48,521 bases of DNA from Porogramme epimiltina (taxonomy: Eukaryota; Basidiomycota; Agaricomycetes; Polyporales; Polyporaceae): contig FTLJ01000158.1 in NCBI GenBank assembly GCA_900155495.1, positions 1-48,521 on the forward strand, read 5' to 3'. Shown one piece after another: positions 1-12,229 of this stretch. Under the pieces are notes generated by a model. That model ran no database searches, had not been told where the DNA came from, and was given only the letters and a program-made list of their open reading frames with translations. Made by a program: the position numbers and the translations under genes. Within the stretch, counting starts at the first letter, position 1. The number at the start of each line of letters is the position of its first letter.

Positions 1-32
<32 letters not shown>
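1..32. repeat. Poly-G homopolymer at the window edge
   Basis: The window opens with 32 consecutive G residues, followed by a purine-rich A/G stretch to about position 50. It is not a telomeric TTAGGG array. A long G run exactly at a sequence end is a known artefact of two-colour sequencing chemistry and of gap filling, so this may not be genomic. Confidence 0.9.
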
Positions 33-33
<1 letters not shown>

Positions 34-3000
34 AAGGGAAGGGGAAGGGGCGGCTGCCCGCGGGCGCTGGCGCTGGCGTGCGCGGCGTGTATCGCACTCA
101 GGGCTCTCGCGCCGTGACGCGGGTCGCACCCTGAGCTTGAGCGAAGGGGGGCGCACCGCGAGCGCGCGCCCCTTGCGGCTCGCTTGGGGCGAGAGCTGGG
201 GCCCCTCGCCCCGGGAGAGTCGGGCGGCTGCTCCCGTGAGAGCGCGCCGCGGGACGAGTTTGCAACAGAGAGGGGGTGGGCGCGCGCTCGTTCTTTCTGC
301 TTTCTGGAGATCAGCGAGGGCTGCTCCTCCGAGATCGGGGTGCAGTTGTGGGACGCGCCTCGCGCGCGCGCGATCGCTGGAGGTGTAGGTTCGGGCGCGG
401 GCGGGTGACCCCAGCATACACAGCACGGCGCCGCGCAGTGGCATAATCTATCGGAGGGAGGAGTTCGAGCGGACGCGAGGAGATGTGGACGCAGTCAGAC
501 TCTGGCTCTCCCGATGCCGGTATCGATCAGCTTTCCGGGCGACGGGCCGCCCCCGCCGCAGGCCGGGCGAGCGCGAGTGCGTTCTGTCCGGCAGCGGCCA
601 GCGAGGCTAGAGCTTCGCGCGTCGCGCGCACCGGAAAGCGGCAGGCGCGTGTGCGATCTGGGGGGTTGGAGCCAGTGCGCGCGCGAGGGCGAGCGACGAA
701 CGATTTCAGATTCCGGACGGAGGCTTGGAGGCGCTCCCGAGCCCGAATACAGACATGTCCCCCTTCTGCCCCTTCCCTCCCCCAACCTCGTCTCCCCTGG
801 CGGTGACCTCGCAATCTTCGACACAAGAGGCAATCGGCGTCCAGCGCAGGTGCGCGAGTGACCGATAGGACGCGCGCGACCCGCGCGAGTGACGCTAACG
901 ACGGCTACAACTATGGGCATGGGTGACTCCCTGGACCTGGTCCTCGCCCGGTGATCCATCCGGACAGCGAAGCTCGACGTCGCGGCGTATCGCTGGTTCG
1001 CGAACGGTGTATCGTTGAATCGGTGGCGGAGACCCGCGAGGACGGTCGGCCTCTCTGCATAAGGGCGTGCCCTTGACAGCGGCCGCCGAGCGGCAGGCGG
1101 GCGCCTCGAGGGTGCCCCCCAGTGTGAATTTCGATGCGGGGGAGGGCTTCCGTCTTGAAGCTTGCGCGCGTGCTTCGTCGCTTCGCGGTTTCGCGGCCGC
1201 GAACGCGTCGTCGTCGCGCGCGGCTCGGCTGCTGCCACTGGCCCAGCATCTGCTCCTTTGGCTCGGCTCAGAGTGTACGCCGGGCAGAGCATCGCGCAGC
1301 GCTTTTGGCGACGTCTGTCAGGCGCCTACGCGTGCCACCGAGCTGAGAAGGCCGGACGCGAGCGTCGCCACGCGCGGCTTGATTGATACTGTGTTCTGCC
1401 CCGCCTCGGTGCCATTTTCGCGAGGGCAGTTAGAGTTCACTCAGGCGCGCGCGAGGGGGTGCGAGCACGATGCGCGAACGGCTGTCCACGGCGACGGTAA
1501 GTACAGCGGGGGAAGTTCAATGAACCCTGAAAGGCATTCAAGTCTATACCTCGGGAAGGTTCACGCGGGCCGGGCGACGTGCGCGCTTCGCGACCGTGTT
1601 GATCGACTGAATTGCGCCGGCTGCGCACAGCGACGTGCACAGATGGGTGAGAGGAGACGGTTCTGCAAAAATATATCAGAATTGGGCGAGGGGCGATATG
1701 GGGCGAAGTGTCCCGCATGTGTCGCGAACTGCGAGGTTACGGCACCGGGGGTGTGCGCGCCAACCGGCTGCTATACGGCGTGCAGCGATCCACTCGTCCG
1801 CGGAGGGGAGCCTGCGCCACCGCCTCGCAGCGACATGGACGACCCACTGCCACGGCGGTTTCGCCGCGCGAGCAGCTGTCGTAAGGAGGTACGGTGGAGC
1901 CGTCCAGGCTCGGAGGCGTGATGCGGCCGGAACTTCACCCGCGGGCTATCGCGGGACGTTCTCTCTTTGACGGGCTGCTTTGAATGCGATCCGGGGCCGT
2001 CAGGGGGAGGGAGCGCGACGGAGACGTTTGGGCGCGATGTGTGGTCGCGGAGGGGAAGCTGAGCAGTCGGAAAGACGTCCTGAGCGTCGCGGGTAGAGTT
2101 GGGCGAGCTTTGAACTCTATCGGAGCTAGTGAAGTGCACGACTCGTACACGATCTTGCTTCCGTGAGTGTGGAGGTGCTCGGTTGCGCGTGCGGCGGGGC
2201 TCGGAACGTGGCCTGCAGCGTGCGGTGGGGCCTGCTGTCTCCCTCGTCACTAACGCACTATTGCAGGGAACAGTCGAGGGACCGATGAGAATGCGATTAG
2301 AGACGAGGAAGTGAGAAGGTGGAAGAGCTGTCTCTGTACCTTGGAGCCCTGCATCTCCGCCGTGACCGAAAGCTTCGTACGAGGTGGCTTGGGAAGCCCC
2401 ACGGGCGTCCATTCTTTCCGTTACTGGCCCAAAGACGCGAGCGCGGGGAAGACCAGCGCAATGCCGGTTTTATGAAGCCGCGTAGGAGATGTTGAGACCG
2501 GCGATGGGGTCGGTGTGTCGAACAACCTTGGGGCTGAACAATTCTCGCGCGGGAAAGGCAATAACGCTGCCTTCGAAAATCCCTGCCCATGATTGTCAGC
2601 GAGTCGTCCGCGGAAATGAAGTGTCGAGTCGTGGACATGTTCGCAACGATTTCATTGGCGAGGGTATTCAGTCAGTTAGCGATGGATGAGGCCGGGCTCT
2701 CATTGAAACAAACGCCGGCCCAAGAAAGAGCAATGCCATACATATTCGCCGGGGTCAGTGCCCAACGCCGCTCAGGCCTGGATCTGCCAGAAGGCTGACG
2801 TTTAAAAGACGTAATGAGCCGGGGTATTGTTTTATGGCGCGACAAAACTCACCGAATACAACACGGGTGACACGCACCTGGAGTGACTTCAGGCGGCTGA
2901 GGTTGGTTCAGTCTGATAGCGGCGAGGGGACTGGGAGCGTTCTGGCCGCGGTCCGGGAGCAGAGACGCGTGCAGAGACGCCAGCGGCAGATGTTCGGCCC

Positions 3001-3230
3001 ACGACGGCCCCGGACGTGGAGGTTGCCAAATGAAGAAGAACGCGGGAACATTCTCGGCGGTGCAGGCGTCTAATGACGCATCGGCCGTCATTGGTAAGGA
3101 CAGCGAGCAAGTGGTGTTGCTGCTTAGCATACGGTCATCGTCATCGACGACGACAAGCACCACCGTTTCTCTCTCGCACCACCACTATCCGCACTTGTGT
3201 TTTGTATTCCCTCCCGCCACTCACACCGTC
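33..3230. other. GC-rich stretch without a supported gene
   Basis: The sequence is visibly GC- and CpG-rich up to about position 2300 and closer to balanced afterwards. Several long open frames exist on both strands (for example about 1067-1921 + and 495-1292 -). They overlap each other, are dominated by R, A, G, P and S, contain no recognisable domain and are what high GC produces by chance. The last 150 bases before 3231 are pyrimidine-rich, as is usual upstream of basidiomycete start codons, and probably hold the promoter and 5' UTR of the RING gene. Confidence 0.6.
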
Positions 3231-5955
3231 ATGGACGGCGACGACCACTCAAACAACGCCGGTCTCTTTCACCACCTCTTTGACCAGGGCCACCTCGGAG
3301 AAGCTATCGGCCACTTAGTTCGAGGCATTCTCCCTCACCACCCACCGCCTGCCCAGACCGAACAACAATCCCAGGATGCGTCCGTTAATAACGCTCCTAC
3401 AAATGTGCCGCCACTCGGGCCGTCTGTCTCCTCGAACCCGGAGTCGATAGGCTTGAGGGATACTGTGGAGTCGGGTGCTGGTAGTGGCCAGGGGCCAAAT
3501 GTACGTGAAGTCTACTTTCATTTACGTCTCTGTCCCATAACGATCTTGCTTAACCGCTGTCTTTCAACCGCCCTACAGGCTTCTGCAAGCCACTCCTACA
3601 CTGTCTCTTCGCCCTCGTCGTCTCGTGTGACGATTGATCACTTTGAATCCATCTCTGCGACCGATACTCGGCAAGATGTGGACCCCATAACCGATGTCGA
3701 AATGACATCGGCAGATATCGAAGTTGCCCGGCATTCAGAGCCTTCCTCTTCGTCTGGACCTTCAAGGACCACCCGTCGTGCACGAGTAGATGACGACGTT
3801 GACGAAGATGACACTTCGCGGGAGTCCAACCGGCAACGTATGAGCTCGCCTACGGCCAATGTTCATGAACAAGTCCACCACTTTATGTCCATTCCCGAGG
3901 ATCACGGAGTCCCTCTGCACATTACGGGCGCCGACCCTCAACCGCCACCACCGCCGCCACAAGGCAATCCGCCTCCTCATTACAGCAGAATGGTGGTGAG
4001 GTTCGATTTCGTACCTATGCCTGCTGGGGGTGAACAAGGCGACGTGCCTGGCCTTCAACTTCCTCCAATACCCCAAGCGCAAATCCACCACCATCATGAC
4101 GGCCAGCCCCTGCCGGACTTCTTGAACAATCTACCGTTCCCCAACCTTGGACCAGGGCCACAGCCAGGAGAGGCAGCCAATGCTCCAAACGGTAACCCTC
4201 ATCCTTCATTCACCTTCGGTGCCCCTTTTCAACTTTTCTTTCGCAGATGGGGGCAATGCCCCTGGGAACATACGATTCCCCTTTCCACCATTCGCCTTCC
4301 CCTTGGGGGCGGACATGATGGAAGAGCCGGGCGATCCTAAACGGGCGAAGACTCTGGTCGGCGGACTGGAGGAAGTTCCCGCTGGTCTGGTGAAGCGGAT
4401 GGAACGTGCGGGTGGCCCGGGTACCTCCCGTGGCGAAATTCCAACCTGCTCAGTCTGCTGGGAGAGCCTGCTCAACCCCGAAGGTGGTGGGTTTGAAGGC
4501 AATGTCCAGTTGGCGAAGGAAGAAGCCGACGCTGAAGCCGCTCGCGAAGAAGAGGCCTCCCGAGACAGCCCGCAGCCCTCTCAACGTGATGACTCACCGA
4601 GCTCTTTGCCATCTCAGCCCACTGTGGTGTCAGCTGTGTCCTCTCCATCCGATGAAGGCTCTTCGGATACCGCAGGCGATGAGTCACCCCCCAAGATTGT
4701 GGTCCTGCCGTGCGCCCACGCGTTCCATGCATCATGCCTCCTTCCCTGGTTCTCGAAACCCGGCCGCACGACCTGTCCTTCATGCAGGTTTGATATCGAC
4801 CCGGACTCTCTTACATACAGACGGCGCTGGACACGAGGTCACGCTCACCCTCAAGCCCAGATGGGACCCTTGCCTCCTGGTGCGCTGCCGCAGTTCTTCA
4901 CCACTTTTTTCGGTCAGCATCCGCCGCCTCCTGCTGCCACTACCGCAGGGCCCACTCAGCCATCACAACCACCGCCCGCCCCCGCGCCCGTGAACATTTC
5001 CGGAAATCCCGCGGATGCCCCGGCTGCAAATGCTGCTGGCGCGCAACCCGCGCCCGCGGAGGACGAGCACAGACAACGGAGACAACAGCCGCTTCCGCCG
5101 TTTATCATGTTCGACGTTAGCATGATCATTCCCATAATCCCCGGACGCGGGCCTGGAGGGGCTGCGCCTGCCGACGGTCCGCCACCTCAGGGTGCTCAAA
5201 CTGGGGGCGACACCGCTCAGGGTCCTGCGCCACCACCTCCGCCTCCTCCCCGCACCGATCGCAACGGGTTCCGGCTTGACGACACGCTGCTGCAGCAGGA
5301 AGTGAGGGCGACGTTCGAGCGCGTCTTCGGTCGTCCTTTGGCTTCTGTCGGTAATCCTCCACCACCGGCTGGCGCCGATGTTCCCGGGGAAGACGCTGCA
5401 CCTGGCAGCGACGAAGCCCCTCAGCTACCTCCTTTCACACCGCAGTGGTTCACGTTTGAGGGAAACGTTCCATTCCCCCCGGTGCCGCCCATGCAACCGG
5501 GAGCCCACCCTCCCCGGCCGGAGCCTCGGCGCAGATCAAGCGAGCGAGAGAAGAGGAGCTGGGCACCCCCGCCTGCTCCTGGGCCCACGTTGCGCCAGAT
5601 CATCGAGCGCAACGAGCGCGAAATGGGCCTTCGCTGCTCGGATGTGAGCTGCGGCGTCGGGCCGTCAGACGACGACGACGTTTCGATGTCGCCGGCGCTC
5701 GACTTCGGGGTGCTTCGCCAGATTGCCGTACGTCCTTCCAAGGCGGACGCGTCGGGGAGGGATTCCGTGTGTGAACATCGCTTCCACCCGGCGTGTCTTG
5801 TGTCTGCGGGCCGCGTCGCAGGCTGGGGTCACGAGGAGAAGGTGGGCGAGCCAGCCGGGGAGGACGAGGACGTGGAGGTGTCCTGTCCCGTGTGTAGGTC
5901 TGTGGGCGTTATCTCGCGGACGGAGTGGGAGGAGGGCGCGTGCGCGCTGGCGTAA
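3231..5955 (+). CDS. Proline-rich protein with two RING-H2 fingers, probable E3 ubiquitin ligase
   Basis: Exons 3231-3500, 3579-4191 and 4247-5955 join to 863 codons. Intron 1 (gtacgt...tacag, 78 nt) is a multiple of three with no stop, so it could be retained; intron 2 is 55 nt. The start is the first ATG after a pyrimidine-rich leader. The central RING-H2 finger has zinc ligands C362, C365, C450, H452, H455, C458, C471 and C474. Ligands 2 and 3 are separated by 84 residues, mostly acidic and Ser/Pro-rich, far more than usual. A second RING-H2-like finger ends the protein: C758 and C763 (CX4C rather than CX2C), C803, H805, H808, C811, C841 and C844. The rest is low-complexity Pro, Gly, Ala and Ser, probably disordered. 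RING-H2 domains recruit E2 ubiquitin-conjugating enzymes, so E3 activity is inferred; substrates are unknown. Confidence 0.9.
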
Positions 5956-8900
5956 GCCGGTCCCAGCGTGCTCCATACCCGGTCCTCAACACTGCTCCAA
6001 TCCCTTCGGACGTTACTTTACTACCGTGCCCACGACGGTGTCCAAGCGGTGACACACTTTTCGTTTTGCCTACCGGATCGTCGCGCCAAATCACACTATG
6101 TCGCCACTCCTTATCCCCGCCGCCATCATCCCACTCTGTACCTTATGCAGTCATATTCCGCCTACACATTTAGTACACACACGTATGACGTCGACGGCAC
6201 AACTCACTCGCACGACATTACAGTAGAGTGCCTGTATCAGTACCCCCCGCACAACTAGCATCGTATCGCGACCCATATCGCCCAGCCCACTGTACCAATC
6301 TAATTATACGTCTTGAGAATGTATTGACCACCGGGCTCAGATCTAACAGGAGAACTTCTGTCAAACCGCATTAGTGCTAGCGTGGCGCGCTAGAACGTGG
6401 GGACGTGTGCGTCATGGCCTCGCTCCCGGCACGCGTAATAGCGAGCACGCTCAGGAGGCTCAAACTCAACGTTGGACGAAGCTCAGCCGCTCATCGCGGT
6501 TTGATGTCGCTGAATCTTCGACTTTCTGCCTCGAAAGGCTACCCGCGCCTACCAGGTTCTCAGCGAGCCTGGGGACCGCGGCCCATATCGAGACGCACTT
6601 TATAGGGCCCTGAAAGAGTTCCGTCGCTCGCGACCCGAGAAGACACGACGCCAGCTGCGCGCGCACGCGGTTCTTGAAGAAGCAGCTCATGCTGTAGCAA
6701 AATTATCAGCCCATCGGGAGGGGTGGTGGGCTCGCTCTTGTCGCTCGCACGGATGTCATCTGTGTCGCTAGCTCGTACGGTGCTCGCGGGACGCCCGATG
6801 ATGATCGTCCTGGCCCTATTCTGCACACAGGAGGGGTCAAGGTTGGAAGTTAGATGTGTCGGCGCGATCGATTGGACAGCGTTGGCTAGCCGCGGGCCTA
6901 GGTCCGCGCTCGATCCCCATCCCCATCCGTGCGTCCACAGCCTCCTGCCGGCCGGTCACTCGGCAAGCGTTTGTGTGTTCACGCGCGGCCTGCAGCTGCT
7001 CGAATGCGAAGGACATCCTGACCCGACCCCTGATGGCGTCTTCCACCTCCTTCCTCTTTCGCGTTCGCCGTCGTCCCCATGTCTCCTTTGTTGCGGGCAC
7101 CCCACGCTGGCCGGCTCTCAGCGGCCAGCGCTGGAACGTCGTCTGGGCTGGCTTCGTCGTCCGCACGAGGCTAGCTCCCTTGCCGGGCGAGGCCCTCGCG
7201 CCGCTCTGCAGCTTCTCGCCGGTCGCCCGACTCTTCGCGGCTCGCGCAGGCGGCTGGGGCGCGGGATCGCGCGTAGGTGCCAAAGAGGCTCACGGGCCAG
7301 TGGCGCGACGCGCCCGCCTCCCTGCTTGGAGCCGTTCAATCAGGACGCCGAGCAGCAGCTGGCGAGCGGGTGCCAGAGACCACCGGCCACGGCCGCGGCG
7401 CGCAGGCGCAAGCTCAGGCGCGCCGTCCAACTCCGCGGGCGGGCAGATGAGCCGCATCGAGTGGACCCAGGACAGACAGGCCCTCTCGAAGTGGTCCGCT
7501 CCCACAGGGCGCGCCCACACCGACCCATCGCGCGAACGCAGGGCGCGGACGCGACTGCACCCAGCGACGGATATGGTACTCAGATGCAGAGTGCTGGAGG
7601 CCTCAGATCTGAGGGGCGCGCGGCGCCTCGTCGCACGCTCTAGAAGTTTGAACCCCGCCCGCGCCGATTGGACGTTCGACCACACGGGTGAGGGCGCCGC
7701 GAGCCCTGCCAGCGCGGGCTGGCGCCGGGGCGCGGCGCGCCTCTGCTCGAGCAGCGTCCGTCGGCTTCCAGAGCGTGCAGCGACGGGCATTCGCCGCCCG
7801 CGTACGCTTGGCCTGTCCGCACCGCCTTCGGGGGCCGCGGGGCGCGCCCTCGAGGGGGGCGAGGCGTGCACGGTGCAGGCGATGTGGTGGATGCGGCGTC
7901 GGCGAGATTGTCGCTCGGCCTGCGAGTGGAGCCCGTGCGCCATGTTCGCCGGGCTGAAGAGAGAAAGGAGTTTTCTGCGCCACGTTCTGATCACCGTGGC
8001 GCTGAATTGACTCACCGCCTGGGGTGTCCTGCGAGGTGGGCAGGCGTGACCTGCTGCACCACGCCTCATCTGTCAGGGCGTGGCCAAGAGGAGCTGGGAT
8101 CCGACTCCGACTACGGGCCCGGGAGTATGCGCGCATAAGGATAGATTGGAGGAAGGCAGCGCGATGTACAGATTGGGCTACGTTTGAGTTCGCCACGCGG
8201 GAGTCGCAAGGGGCTCGGGGCCTGTTGGACAAGGACACTTGGAGACTTGGTAGCCTGAGTGGGAGGGGGCAGGGAATCTGACTCGATGCCGAGCGGAGTG
8301 CAGAGGGACTAGTAACCTGGGGGAGTGCAGGATTCAACGAAAGGTTAGACACCCATGTGGTACGCAAAACACGCGGCGACAAGAGACGATTTGCGGAGTT
8401 TCCGAGGAGTCCAGGGGTTTCTCGCGCCCCCCGCGCTTTCGCATCCCCGCGCCCGCCAGCGATGGGGGCGGGACTGAATTGAAGAAGCGCAGTCCCTGGC
8501 AGGTCCTGGACGCAGAACGCGGCCAGCGCGCCTCCGTGAACTGTCTGTTGCGATGTCGTGTAGAACAATGGGCCGACCGAGCGAGTAGCGACCCCGCCGC
8601 GACAGGCTGAGGCAGGTGTCTGCTCAACGTACGCGCCACGCTTGTCTGTTATCGCGCCTCCTCAGGAGGCGATCGCCTTATAGAAGGTACAATATTGGAC
8701 GAGGTTGCGCCATTGCAAGGATCCCGGGCGCAGAGCGTAATCTGCGTTTGTTGGCGGCAGAGAGCGCCCTGAGCCGCAGATGTCCCGCCGCCGGAAACGG
8801 CGACTTCAGAAAGACAGACAGCATCCGCGCGTGCGATAACCTCCCGAATCGAACCGCGACTAGAGGATGACAGTGAGGAAGAAGACCTCCGCGTTCCGGA

Positions 8901-8980
8901 CGAGAAGGCGAGGGGCGCCTCGCCCGAAATGGGTCGCGCTCGTGCAAAATGGGCGGGAGGGCGCTAACGGCGCGCCGTGA
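5956..8980. other. Intergenic: 3' flank of the RING gene, then GC-rich non-coding stretch
   Basis: About 400 bases of AT-richer sequence after the RING stop codon look like 3' UTR and terminator. From about 6380 the sequence is GC- and CpG-rich again. Long overlapping open frames (for example 6856-8010 + and 7290-8069 -) show no domain, no plausible intron pattern and biased R/A/S/P composition, so I do not call them genes. Confidence 0.55.
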
Positions 8981-11900
8981 TGTTCTTCTATGGGTCCTCC
9001 TGATGGGTATCCCTCCCCTATTTGCAGCAGCCGCACCACGGTAACGACTACATTCTCCCTGAGCCCCCCATAAGGCTTCTCATGCGTTTCACGTTGAATG
9101 TGAATGGGCTGGCTGGCGGGCCCGTGGCCGTCGTTGACGGCGCGCGGTCTGCCGCTATATTCCCCCGACTGGAACGCGACTTACCCATGTCGGCCATCGC
9201 TCGGCCTGCTCGGAGGACTCCGCACAAAGGCACTCGATCCGGATCGAGCGAGCCGCCATGAAACGTGCTGGTGGATATCGCCAACGGAATCCGCACCGAG
9301 ATGGCTGAGGATGACCACATCAATGGTACGCTCGCCCGATGTTGTTCTGTTGGGTTTAATCTGTCAGCGCCCCCGACCTCCTGCACCTCCACAATCACGT
9401 ACCCTGGCTGCAGTCTCGAGGGTTCAGCGATTCTAGCCGGAACAGCGTCTCGTATGTCGTCTACGCAGGTCGGCCTGTGCCTCTGAGTGAGTGGGTATCT
9501 CAGATGGGTAATCCCGAGACCGGGGGGCAAGGAAGCAATCAACGCGCACCATTGTGCACGTCTTGTCAGACGTCGGCAGTCTCCATCGGGCTCCGGGGCG
9601 TCGCGAACCCTAAGGAGCCTGCGCATCCCGCGAGCTGCGGGCGAAGATATTCTTGACGGCGGACCCCGGGCCTGGTGCAAGGGTCGCGGCCGCGATTAGA
9701 AGGGTTACATCCCGATGTGCTGACAATGCCGGCCTGCTGAGCGACAGGGATAGCATGCGGGGGAAGAGACGCGGGTAAGTGTGTGGTCGCAGACTCATGG
9801 GACAAGGGACCTTCTACGTCGCTGTATGTGGCGCTATGTGACGCAACTTCCCTGCAACCAGGCAGGGCTGATTATAGGGGTACGGGAAGTTCTCTCAGCC
9901 TGCCGCCGGCATACTAGTACGATGTCTCCATCGTCTTAGGATTCAGATGTGGGATGTCCATCGGGAGGCCCCGCTGTGGCGTAACAGGGTTAACGTAACG
10001 TCCAGCAGGAAGACCTTGGTCGACATACCTGGGAGGTTCTCGATACGAAATGCCTTATGCGCGTTCCTGAGCTCGGCACCTTGCATCGGAGAAGTCATGC
10101 GGGCTTTGTTGGAAAGGTCTGGGAGAACGTATATGGTTTCGTGTTGTCAGCCTTCGAAAATGGCCGTGGACTCGAAGGTTGTCACGCAGACGAGCGCTCA
10201 CCACTGACTCCAGTACGCAAGTTCCGACGTTAATCATTGCTCGCCGAGGTCCCGTCGCTTAGTTTGACAGGCGTACTAAGCACGAGGCGGGGCTTCACCG
10301 ATTTGAGCACTCCACTTTTTCGGCAAAAAACTATCTTGGTTGCAATTGTTGCAAGGGTGCGAGGGGAGAATTGTTTGCGAGTGACACAAGGCTCCTGCAG
10401 TGTTCCATGATTGGAGGTCGTCGTTATGGACTGAATGTTGCCCGCATGAGTCCGATAAGCACGGCCTGGGTTCCGTGAGGGAGTGATTAGTATACTTACG
10501 ACATATCTCCTCTCCAAGTTATTCACCGAGGCACCGGGACTGAGGGGGGCCAGCACCGCATGACTGTGGTTGTAAGAAGAAATCAGCTTTCATCTCCTTC
10601 CGACCTCCGTATGATGTGCCGGCATTGTGATTCGACGCTTACTCACTCTTACCCACTGAAGGTCGGATGAATCGGCCACCGGCAGTCGTCTAACTCCGAC
10701 TTCTAAGTATTCAAGTATCCTTGGAATGAGGGTCAGAACCTTGTAATATCGTGTTTACGCAATATTGACACTCTTACCGTGACTTCACTGCCATGTCCGG
10801 GCTCTTGTCAGCCAGAAAAGTATCAAGCGCTGCCATTTTTGCCACGTCCAAGCGTACGACATGCCCTGAAGCTGTTCGTATTCGCCTACGGCTCACACGG
10901 GGTGCGGTAACGTGTCATCCGCTTCCACCCTGCCTACCGCAGTTCCTGAGACGTCGAATTGTTCCTGGCCTGGAGTACGGAGGAAAATGTGTTGCTACCA
11001 GGGGGCGGACGGGAGACCCCTATGTCCGGATGTTGCACTTGAAGGATTTAGCATCCTAGCTGACGCCGGCAAAATTCATGTCCTTGCGAGAGGCTGACCT
11101 GGGTGCGTCTTGCATGATCTGGACTCGTTGCTATGGACTTCCTAGGTCCACACTCTCACATTGAAGTGAAATATAGCACGGGACGGCAGTTTTTTGTCAC
11201 CGATGCCTAGCGGTCCTTCCAAGACGCGTGAAAATCGGGATCTAGAGGCGCTGAAGGTGGCCGATTAGACCTTGCGGGAGCAAAATAGACCAGAATGTCA
11301 GACCATTGTGCACAGATAAGACCTGTACCGGGGGTAGATGTTCTGGTACATGCTGAGAGCGTGGAGGTTAACCACTGGGACGATGCGGAACAGGCCTAGC
11401 TCGGACGAGTATGTTGTGGCGCACGCCGCAAATTCACCGGTAGCCCGTCTCCGTGTCGGTCGGAATCGGGCCGGGCGTGACGCAGGAGAACGACCCATAA
11501 CTGCACGTGATCGGTGACTACGTCACGTACTTGTTTTGTGAGTATCGCTTGACCCAGCACAAACGTTCGCTCTCCTTCGTCTTGCTCGTCCTCTCCATTC
11601 GCACGAGCCGTCGGGACATTCAGAGTTGTTCTATATGCGATTAATCTCTGTCCATCAACTCTGTGAAGGACCTCCTCCCCAGGTCACTCGGGTATAAGGC
11701 CATCTTGCCGGAAATGAAGCTTGCAACTTACGGCCCTAGCTGCGCCTCATCTCCTCGCTCCTCGGACAGTGAAGCCATGCACATATAGCGTGTAGTACAC
11801 GCCTGTGATCGAAGAGCACTGGAAAACAAGCTGGGGCTTTTTGCGTCGAGTTGTAGGAGCATAGTTGCGGTTCGGTAAACTCGAGTGCGTGCGCGAGCGT

Positions 11901-12229
11901 TCTTCCCACAACGTGCTCTCCCCCGCTGACGACCCTCGATCCACGCAGAAGGTCGGCGGCACCAGAGCTACAGATATGAACTGCCTCGCGGTCGCTCCTA
12001 CGGCCCACCTAACCGAAATCTGGACGCTGAGTGGACGAGAATCTTGTGCGCCGCTGCGCAGCATGCCGATTCCCATCGACCTTTTTCCCCCAGTTCATTT
12101 CGGAGGGCCGCAGGGAGGGACTGTGCGTTCCATCGAAATGGGTGAGCGATTCTGCTATGCCCGCCTGCGGACGGATGTCGGTAGTCGGGTAGCGAGAGCC
12201 TTTTCCATTACGCTTCCCCGATGAAAAGT
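8981..12229. other. Intergenic region of balanced composition, nothing recognised
   Basis: No open frame here carries a domain, conserved motif or convincing splice pattern. The frame at 9048-9680 (-) is the longest, and its product has no family signature that I can see. I found no terminal repeats, reverse-transcriptase motifs or transposase motifs. The stretch could be a highly decayed element or plain spacer. Confidence 0.5.

Noticed and set aside
1..50. Telomere at the window start
   Set aside because: The run is pure G and then irregular A/G, without the TTAGGG unit of fungal telomeres.
495..1921. Long overlapping open frames on both strands (265 and 284 residues)
   Set aside because: Both overlap the same GC-rich DNA, are dominated by R/A/G/P/S and have no domain; the plus frame also lacks an ATG at its start. 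They look like chance frames in high-GC sequence.
6856..8010. 384-residue open frame on the plus strand
   Set aside because: Arg/Ala/Ser-rich, opposed by an equally long frame on the other strand, with no family signature or intron pattern.
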